From assembly GCA_045628085.1 (NCBI GenBank), contig JAZQOZ010000090.1, positions 1-17,967 on the forward strand: a DNA stretch of 17,967 nt, in the 5' to 3' direction. Position numbers and translations under genes: made by a program. The notes below the pieces were generated by a model. The model was not told the origin of the DNA, searched no databases, and saw nothing but the letters and a program-made list of their open reading frames with translations. Positions 1 through 3,965 of the stretch are shown here, piece after piece; positions within the stretch are counted from its first letter, which is position 1; every line of letters starts with the position of its first letter. Source of the DNA: Firm-04 sp045628085. GTDB taxonomy: Bacteria > Bacillota > Clostridia > Oscillospirales > Ruminococcaceae.

Positions 1-36
1 CGCGCCGATCAAAAGATAAACAAGAATACGAATCAT
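1..36 (-). CDS. N-terminus of a leftward gene, cut by the window edge
   Basis: Twelve codons are visible, reading MIRILVYLLIGA, and the gene continues off the left edge. The start is supported by a good ribosome binding site (GGGAGGAC on the minus strand, 43-50) about six bases upstream and by a sigma-A promoter further back (94-122). The visible residues are hydrophobic after one Arg, consistent with the start of a membrane segment or signal peptide. Nothing more can be said about function. Confidence 0.6.
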   Translation of the reverse strand, partial: MIRILVYLLIGA

Positions 37-93
37 AATTATGTCCTCCCTTTCTGCTGTGTTCAGAAGTCCGTTTCTTCCGAACTCATATAT

Positions 94-122
94 ATTATAG
101 CACATCCAATGTGAAAATGCAA
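94..122 (-). promoter_or_regulatory. Sigma-A promoter for the leftward edge gene
   Basis: On the minus strand a TTGCAT -35 box (117-122) and a perfect TATAAT -10 box (94-99) are separated by 17 nt. The predicted start lies about 50 nt upstream of the ATG at 36. It reads away from the repeat element at 136-690. Confidence 0.7.
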
Positions 123-135
123 TGATAAATGCATG

Positions 136-167
136 AAAAAACCGTCCCCGAACGCATCAGGGACGGT
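136..167 (-). terminator. Terminator-like hairpin, left copy
   Basis: ACCGTCCC (141-148) pairs with GGGACGGT (160-167) around an 11-nt loop. Read on the minus strand the stem is followed by six T residues (136-141), so it is a good intrinsic terminator for leftward transcripts such as that of the GH25 gene. A near-identical copy in the same orientation lies at 655-683. Confidence 0.65.
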
Positions 168-200
168 CAGTCTGTCGAAAAACTATGTGTACGCCAGAAT

Positions 201-299
201 AAAAGTTTCGGTCAAGCCTTTTCAAAGGCTTGCGGTTTCCAAAGGCAGAGCCTTTGGGCGCGCTTCGCAAAGCGCGAAACACTTCTGACTTTAGGAGCT
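201..299 (+). repeat. Three-hairpin module, left copy
   Basis: Three consecutive stems are visible: CAAGCCTTT/AAAGGCTTG (213-232), CCAAAGGC/GCCTTTGG (239-257) and CGCGCTT/AAGCGCG (259-276). The module overlaps the start of the 112-bp core. Its partner is the inverted copy at 524-621, where the same three stems occur with different but still paired bases. Confidence 0.7.
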
Positions 300-399
300 C
301 CGCAGGGGTGAATCTGATAAAACGATCCGGTGGATCGTTTTTCAGAGAGGGGGGCCCTGCGATAGAGGGCACCCCTATGTGGATCGCAGAGCGATTCAC
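288..399 (+). repeat. 112-bp repeat core, left copy
   Basis: This stretch is identical, in inverted orientation, to 17854-17965. It holds three stems: AAACGATCC/GGATCGTTT (320-340), a mismatched GGGG..GCCC/GGGC.CCCC stem (about 350-375) and GTGGATCGC/GCGATTCAC (379-399). Similarity continues weakly to about 425 and then stops. The frame across it gives the same short peptide in both copies, but it has no ribosome binding site and runs into unrelated sequence on each side, so I read it as non-coding. Confidence 0.9.
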
Positions 400-523
400 A
401 GCACAAGACTTTATTAACAGGCTGAGCAAATCATAATGTGACTGCTTTGTATGCCCAATAGGTATCCGCTGCGCGGATGCTATTACGGAATGGGGACTTC
501 TATCGCAAGTCCCCAAGCCCGCC

Positions 524-621
524 AAGCTCTTGAAGTCTGGGGGTGTTCCGCACTCTGCGGAGTGCGGCAAGGGCGCTGCCCTTGACCTGCGAGCTTTTGA
601 AAAAGCTCGGCCAAAACTTTT
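524..621 (-). repeat. Three-hairpin module, right inverted copy
   Basis: Read on the minus strand this aligns along its length with 201-299. Its stems are CCGCACTC/GAGTGCGG (548-567), CAAGGGC/GCCCTTG (568-584) and GAGCTTTT/AAAAGCTC (591-608). Several stem positions differ from the left copy on both arms at once, so pairing is kept. Confidence 0.7.
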
Positions 622-654
622 GATTTCGCACGCCGCAGGTTTCTCGACAAACCG

Positions 655-690
655 AAACCGTCCCCGAATGCATCAGGGACGGTTTTTTTT
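655..690 (+). terminator. Terminator-like hairpin, right copy
   Basis: ACCGTCCC (657-664) pairs with GGGACGGT (676-683), followed on the plus strand by an eight-T run (683-690) whose last base belongs to the GH25 stop codon. On the minus strand, the direction GH25 needs, the stem is preceded by A8 and followed only by TTTCGG, which makes a weak terminator. The 655-683 stretch matches 139-167 at all but one base, in direct orientation. Confidence 0.6.
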
Positions 691-2150
691 CAGAATCCGT
701 TGCGGTGACAGCCTTTGATGATCTTCTCGTAATCCTTATAGCAGTAATTCACATCGACATCGCCCTCAATTCCGGCGCTTGTTCCGATGCCGTACTGCCA
801 TATTCCGTAATCGCCGTAATAGCTTGGATATTCGACATTATAATTCGCAACCCAGACAGTATACTTCGATATCGTCTGCCACGGGATACGGTTATTCAGA
901 TAATACGATGAGCAATACAGCATGGCATAATAGCCCATACTTTCCATTTCCGAGCAGAACGCCTCGATGATCGCGCCGATCTTTGCCGGCTCCATTGCAA
1001 GAACATTCGGTTCTTCGATATCAAATGCGATCGGATATTCAAACTTCCGGTTGCCCAGCACCTGCGCACAAACGTGTGCTTCGACTCTGGCGCGTTCCGG
1101 CGAATCCGCATAAGAATACCAGTATGCGCCGACCGGAATGCCTGCTTTCGTAGCATTGGCATAATTCTGCCGGAATTTCAGATCCTCCTGATCCAGCTCT
1201 CTGCCGAATCCGGCACGCATCATCACAAATTTATTCTCGGATTCATCGCGCACCTTCTCAAAATCAATATCGCCCTGATACTGCGAAACATCAATACCCT
1301 TCCAGAGATACGGACGCGCTGTCCGGACAGTCGTTGTGGTGGTTTCCTCGGTCGTCGTGACCGTTGTTGTAACTGCCGCAGAAGTGGTCTCCGTCTTCAC
1401 CGGTTTCGTTGTCGTAGTCTGTTTTGTTGTCGTAGTCTGTTTTGTTGTCTTGGTCGTCGGCTTCGCTTCGGTAACTGTTTCCGTATATGTTGTGACGGAA
1501 ACAGTCGTTTTCGGCTTGGTCGTAATAACAGGCGGCTTTGTTGTCTCCGGTAATACGACTTTGATCTCTCCGCGGTTTGTCAGGACCGGAAGGCGTGCGC
1601 CGTTATCCAGCAGTTCCGCATCCTCATACCAAACCGAATAAGTCGCTCCGGGCTCCGCATCCTCCGGAAGCTGGAAACACAGATCATATAAAACGCCGTT
1701 TTTCTCTGAATATCGTTTCAGCTCGGTATAGCAGGAAATTCTGTTCACTCTTTTCACAACAAACGGCATGACATACATATCCGGAAACGCCGAACGATCC
1801 GGCAGCACACAGGAATCTGCATCATCCGGCGTATACACTTTCAATTCGGGATCAAACCCGATCAATATTCTCGATGTTGAAAAGCCTGTGTTCTGCGAAA
1901 CCGATACCGTTATCATCACAACAGAACCTGCCGTTCCCTCTGCATCACTGAATGTCAGGGAAACCGGCGAATTTTCAGTGACGGCGGTTCGCTTGCTGAG
2001 TACATAATCAAATACGTCGATCACGCCGTCCTCATTCTGGTCGATCAAATCCGCTTCCTCTGCAAATACGGCAGTCGGTACAGACAGCACGGCGACACTC
2101 AAAACAGCCGCAAGCCCTGTACACAGAAAGCGTCTGAGTCCGGAAAACAT
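690..2150 (-). CDS. Secreted GH25 muramidase with half-dockerin and cohesin-like module
   Basis: The product (486 aa) is predicted to cleave the MurNAc-GlcNAc bond of peptidoglycan outside the cell. In order: a signal peptide (1-30, ending TAVFA); one EF-hand/dockerin-type calcium loop (D37-D48, pattern DxNxDG); a beta-rich region resembling a cohesin fold (about 62-200); a Thr-rich linker (about 202-280); and a GH25 catalytic domain (281-486). Family landmarks are GIDVSQ with D287, the catalytic FDIE (D377, E379) and the C-terminal DVDVN (D464, D466). The start at 2150 was chosen because AAGGAGGAG lies just upstream and a signal peptide follows. An in-frame extension of 71 codons lacks both. 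Only one of the two usual dockerin repeats is present, so cellulosome docking is uncertain. Its role could be wall remodelling or attack on competitors. The GH25 call is firm; the cohesin-like call rests on pattern and context. Confidence 0.88.
   Translation of the reverse strand: MFSGLRRFLCTGLAAVLSVAVLSVPTAVFAEEADLIDQNEDGVIDVFDYVLSKRTAVTENSPVSLTFSDAEGTAGSVVMITVSVSQNTGFSTSRILIGFDPELKVYTPDDADSCVLPDRSAFPDMYVMPFVVKRVNRISCYTELKRYSEKNGVLYDLCFQLPEDAEPGATYSVWYEDAELLDNGARLPVLTNRGEIKVVLPETTKPPVITTKPKTTVSVTTYTETVTEAKPTTKTTKQTTTTKQTTTTKPVKTETTSAAVTTTVTTTEETTTTTVRTARPYLWKGIDVSQYQGDIDFEKVRDESENKFVMMRAGFGRELDQEDLKFRQNYANATKAGIPVGAYWYSYADSPERARVEAHVCAQVLGNRKFEYPIAFDIEEPNVLAMEPAKIGAIIEAFCSEMESMGYYAMLYCSSYYLNNRIPWQTISKYTVWVANYNVEYPSYYGDYGIWQYGIGTSAGIEGDVDVNYCYKDYEKIIKGCHRNGF
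1408..1443 (-). repeat. 18-bp tandem duplication in the Thr-rich linker
   Basis: Two perfect 18-bp units lie back to back (1408-1425, 1426-1443), with the first bases of a third following. They encode the repeated KQTTTT segment of the GH25 linker. Such units change in number by slippage, so linker length may vary between strains. Confidence 0.8.
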
Positions 2151-2250
2151 ATTCGGAACTCCTCCTTTTTGTTGTTCTTGTTCCCATATCCGCACGATAA
2201 ATCTGCAAATCTGTCTAATTTCTTTGCTCTGATGCACATACTTCCTTAAC

Positions 2251-2279
2251 ATTTTACCATAAAGCCGCAGGGATTGCAA
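2251..2279 (-). promoter_or_regulatory. Sigma-A promoter for the GH25 gene
   Basis: On the minus strand TTGCAA (2274-2279) and TAAAAT (2251-2256) are spaced by 17 nt, leaving a leader of roughly 95 nt before the ATG at 2150. The rest of 2151-2452 is AT-rich and holds only this promoter and, divergently, that of the tRNA. I see no riboswitch-like structure. Confidence 0.65.
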
Positions 2280-2387
2280 GAGCGGTGCAATATATTCCCC
2301 GTTTTTTCTATTTGATAACGATTTTTTATTTTCGATCTGACATATTTTTGTGGATATCAACAAATTTGATCTTTTTGCAGATTCCGC

Positions 2388-2416
2388 TTGACTTTTTTGT
2401 TCCGAAGTAGTATAAT
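2388..2416 (+). promoter_or_regulatory. Strong sigma-A promoter for tRNA-Thr
   Basis: TTGACT (2388-2393) and a perfect TATAAT (2411-2416) are separated by 17 nt. The predicted start at about 2423 falls inside the first arm of the leader hairpin at 2420-2446. No second promoter is evident before the gene at 2587, so this one may serve both. Confidence 0.85.
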
Positions 2417-2419
2417 ATA

Positions 2420-2446
2420 AAGGCGGTCACGGAAAACGACCGCCTT
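2420..2446 (+). promoter_or_regulatory. Leader hairpin between promoter and tRNA
   Basis: AAGGCGGTC (2420-2428) pairs perfectly with GACCGCCTT (2438-2446) around a 9-nt loop. It is followed by CAAT rather than a T run, so it does not look like a terminator. It could be a processing or folding element in the tRNA precursor. If transcription starts at about 2423 the first few pairs would be lost. Confidence 0.6.
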
Positions 2447-2452
2447 CAATAT

Positions 2453-2525
2453 GCTGTTTTAGCTCAGTTGGTAGAGCACATCCTTGGTAAGGATGAGGTC
2501 GCTGGTTCGACTCCAGTAAACAGCT
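2453..2525 (+). tRNA. tRNA-Thr, anticodon GGT
   Basis: All four arms fold: acceptor GCTGTTT/AAACAGC with discriminator T2525, D arm GCTC/GAGC, anticodon arm CATCC/GGATG with loop TTGGTAA, and T arm GCTGG/CCAGT with the TTCGACT loop. The anticodon GGT reads ACC and ACU threonine codons. The length is 73 nt and the CCA end is not encoded. It has its own strong promoter. Confidence 0.96.
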
Positions 2526-2528
2526 CTC

Positions 2529-2562
2529 AGCCGCTTCGAGAAATCGGGGCGGCTTTGATTTT
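2529..2562 (+). terminator. Weak terminator or processing hairpin after the tRNA
   Basis: AGCCGC (2529-2534) pairs with GCGGCT (2549-2554), with a smaller TCG-type pairing inside, and is followed by TTGATTTTC. The T tract is interrupted, so some read-through into the gene at 2587 is plausible. Confidence 0.5.
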
Positions 2563-2586
2563 CCTTTGAAAAGTGAGGTATCTGCA

Positions 2587-3102
2587 ATGGCAAAAAATGC
2601 ACTGCTCGTAATCGAACTGCAAAATGATTTTCTCTGGGAAAAGCGCAAAGCCAAATTCCCTTATGATACCGAAAAGCTCATCGCGGCAGTCAATGAAGCG
2701 ATCAACCGGACAAAAGCATCGGGCGGCGATGTGATCTTTCTCCGGCAGATGTTTCCGGATACGACCTCAAACCGCATCATTTTTGATTTCTGCATCGAAG
2801 GCACAGAGGGTGCAGAGCTTTACGGCGGTCTGCTGACAGATTCCGCTGAATGTTTTGATAAAAATGTCGCAGATGCGTTTCTCGATCCGGCATTTTCCGC
2901 ATTCATGCAGGAAAAAGGCTATACTGATATTGCAATCTGCGGAATTGATGAAGCCGGCAGTATCGCCGCAACGGCAAAAGGTGCTGTCCATACAGGCGCA
3001 TCGGTCACGATCATCAGGGATGCATCTGCAAGCCGCTTTCCGATCGGCAAACTCGCACCGCTTCGTGCGGAGCTGAAAGCCCTCGGCATCCGATATGAAT
3101 GA
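2587..3102 (+). CDS. Isochorismatase-fold (cysteine hydrolase family) protein, altered triad
   Basis: The 171-aa product has the isochorismatase/nicotinamidase fold: the opening strand LLVIELQNDF (6-15), the FDKNVADAF segment with the family Lys (K92), and the GIDEAGSIAATA segment (119-130) where GVxTDxCVxxTA is usual. Family enzymes use Asp-Lys-Cys to hydrolyse amides such as nicotinamide. Here the Asp is Glu (E10) and the Cys position appears to be Ser (S125). True isochorismatases also lack the Cys, so a changed activity or a binding role are both possible. The start at 2587 has GTGAGG 8 nt upstream; a TTG seven codons earlier lies upstream of that site and is less likely. The gene follows tRNA-Thr with no obvious promoter of its own and ends in a terminator at 3120-3158. 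The substrate is unknown. Confidence 0.82.
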   Translation: MAKNALLVIELQNDFLWEKRKAKFPYDTEKLIAAVNEAINRTKASGGDVIFLRQMFPDTTSNRIIFDFCIEGTEGAELYGGLLTDSAECFDKNVADAFLDPAFSAFMQEKGYTDIAICGIDEAGSIAATAKGAVHTGASVTIIRDASASRFPIGKLAPLRAELKALGIRYE

Positions 3103-3764
3103 ATCAATATACAACATATATCCGTGTCCCGTGAACTATACGGCGGCACGGATTTTTTCCTTTGCAGAGGTTTCCGCACATCGCCTTTGCTCCGCGCAAG
3201 GTCGGTACACCGCCTTGCCGCGACCGTCACATCCGCGCCGAGCGCAAGCAGACGGCTTTGCAGAGCGCGGCTGACTCTGCCTGCCCCGAGAATCAGGCAC
3301 GGAAGTTTATACAGAACGACCGGAAGCTCCTGCATCGCGATCTGAATTGCGCCCTCTGCCGTTGGAACCGCGTTGCGCAGGGCAAAGGTTTCCTCTGCGG
3401 CATAATCCGCTGCACGAAGTCCTGCGGATTCGATCTGAGAACGGATCTGCGGCGAGAATCTGCCGCCGAGAACGATGCCGTCCGGTCTGACAAGCGGCAA
3501 AAGTGCCGAAAGCCGGAGCGCACTGCTCCCGAACGGTGTATAAAGAAAGCAGCCGTCCTGCGAAACGGGCATCGGCAATACAAGTGCATCCAGCATTTGC
3601 GGCAGATCCTGTATATGTTCCGAAACGGTGAGATGCTCCGGCAGAACGCCGAAGCGGTCAAAACCAGTGACCGTCACCGAACAGAATGTACCAAGCTCCG
3701 CTGCCGCCGTGATCTGCCGCAGATCGCCGCCCGCAAACAGCAGCCGTTTCTGCGCATCTTTCAT
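2919..3764 (-). pseudogene. dpaA: 3'-truncated dipicolinate synthase subunit A (spoVFA)
   Basis: Residues 1 to about 191 (down to about 3190) match dipicolinate synthase A, which with DpaB makes the spore-core compound dipicolinic acid in the mother cell. Landmarks are GGDLRQ (12-17), LPMPVS (63-68), LGGRFSP (99-105), NAVPTAEGAIQIAMQE (131-146) and the nucleotide-binding loop LGAGRVS (159-165), followed by GADVTVAARR. After DLAR the family sequence stops. The frame stays open to 2919 only by reading through the 3' region and then antisense to the isochorismatase-fold gene. About 90 C-terminal residues, including the rest of the NADP-binding domain, are therefore lost, and no dpaB follows. The start at 3764 keeps a good AAAGGAG site and a sigma-K-like promoter upstream. 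It probably makes no working enzyme, and I read it as a relic of sporulation. Confidence 0.8.
3120..3158 (+). terminator. Terminator of the isochorismatase-fold gene
   Basis: ATCCGTG (3120-3126) pairs with CACGGAT (3147-3153), followed by a T run to 3158. It starts 18 bases after the stop codon at 3102. The dpaA frame runs through this hairpin on the other strand, which supports the view that dpaA has lost its proper end. Confidence 0.75.
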
Positions 3765-3811
3765 TGGCTACACTCCTTTTATCATGGATATTTCCGGTAT
3801 TCCGGATGCCC

Positions 3812-3840
3812 TATGATATGCGAAATTTGCCGAAACGGTG
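3812..3840 (-). promoter_or_regulatory. Sigma-K-like promoter upstream of dpaA relic
   Basis: On the minus strand CACC (3837-3840) and CATATCATA (3812-3820) are separated by 16 nt. This fits the Bacillus sigma-K pattern (mACm, 16 nt, CATAnnnTA) that drives the spoVF operon in the mother cell. The start would fall about 40 nt before the ATG at 3764. No good sigma-A promoter is seen for this gene. The motif is short and could be chance, so confidence is moderate. Confidence 0.45.
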
Positions 3841-3896
3841 CGCACATTCACAGAAAACTGAAAGGGAACACATAGAGAAAAGAATATGCAGAGGAC

Positions 3897-3925
3897 TTGC
3901 AATCATCGGTGTTTTGTGGTACAAT
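3897..3925 (+). promoter_or_regulatory. Sigma-A promoter for the M16C protease
   Basis: TTGCAA (3897-3902) and TACAAT (3920-3925) are spaced by 17 nt. The leader to the ATG at 3966 is about 35 nt and holds AAAGGAG at 3952-3958. Confidence 0.8.
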
Positions 3926-3965
3926 AATACCACATCTATTCTGCTGAAACGAAAGGAGCAATACT

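Larger units (their letters stand above)
136..690. repeat. Composite hairpin-rich repeat element, non-coding
   Basis: No convincing gene lies in this roughly 550-bp stretch. It is a chain of about ten short perfect or near-perfect hairpins. Its ends, 170-183 and 639-652, are imperfect inverted repeats (GTCTGTCGAAAAAC against GTTTGTCGAGAAAC). Behind them lie two diverged inverted copies of a three-hairpin module (201-299 and 524-621), and in the middle a core (288-399) that recurs perfectly, inverted, at the right end of the window. Other stems include 464-478 (ATCCGC/GCGGAT) and 492-514 (GGGGACTT/AAGTCCCC). The whole is bracketed by direct copies of a terminator-like hairpin (139-167 and 655-683). 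Small open frames across it are by-products of the repeats. It resembles a non-autonomous mobile or structured intergenic repeat, but I do not recognise a named family. Confidence 0.75.

Noticed and set aside
230..436. Open frame across the left repeat core, matched by one on the right copy (17721-17945)
   Set aside because: The shared peptide comes only from the shared repeat DNA. There is no ribosome binding site, and the ends are unrelated, so it is not supported as a gene.
170..652. Complete insertion sequence
   Set aside because: End repeats are present but there is no transposase frame or fragment, so at most it is a non-autonomous element.
136..690. CRISPR array
   Set aside because: The repeats are hairpins of different sequence with no regular repeat-spacer pattern, and no cas genes are present.
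1074..1641. Plus-strand frames with repeated Val/Cys-rich segments
   Set aside because: They are antisense to the Thr-rich linker and catalytic region of the GH25 gene; the repetitive look follows from the linker codons.
2151..2363. Upstream extension of the GH25 reading frame by 71 codons
   Set aside because: It runs through the promoter and leader, has no ribosome binding site, and would bury the signal peptide.
2526..2586. T-box or other riboswitch between the tRNA and the isochorismatase-fold gene
   Set aside because: The gap is only about 60 nt with one small hairpin and no T-box sequence; the nearby tRNA is the gene itself, not a sensed ligand.
2566..2586. TTG start for the isochorismatase-fold gene
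   Set aside because: It lies upstream of the ribosome binding site that serves the ATG at 2587, and the extra residues are not part of the fold.
3162..3875. Long plus-strand frame over the dpaA region
   Set aside because: It is antisense to clear DpaA family sequence and rich in Arg/Cys, as expected of a shadow frame.
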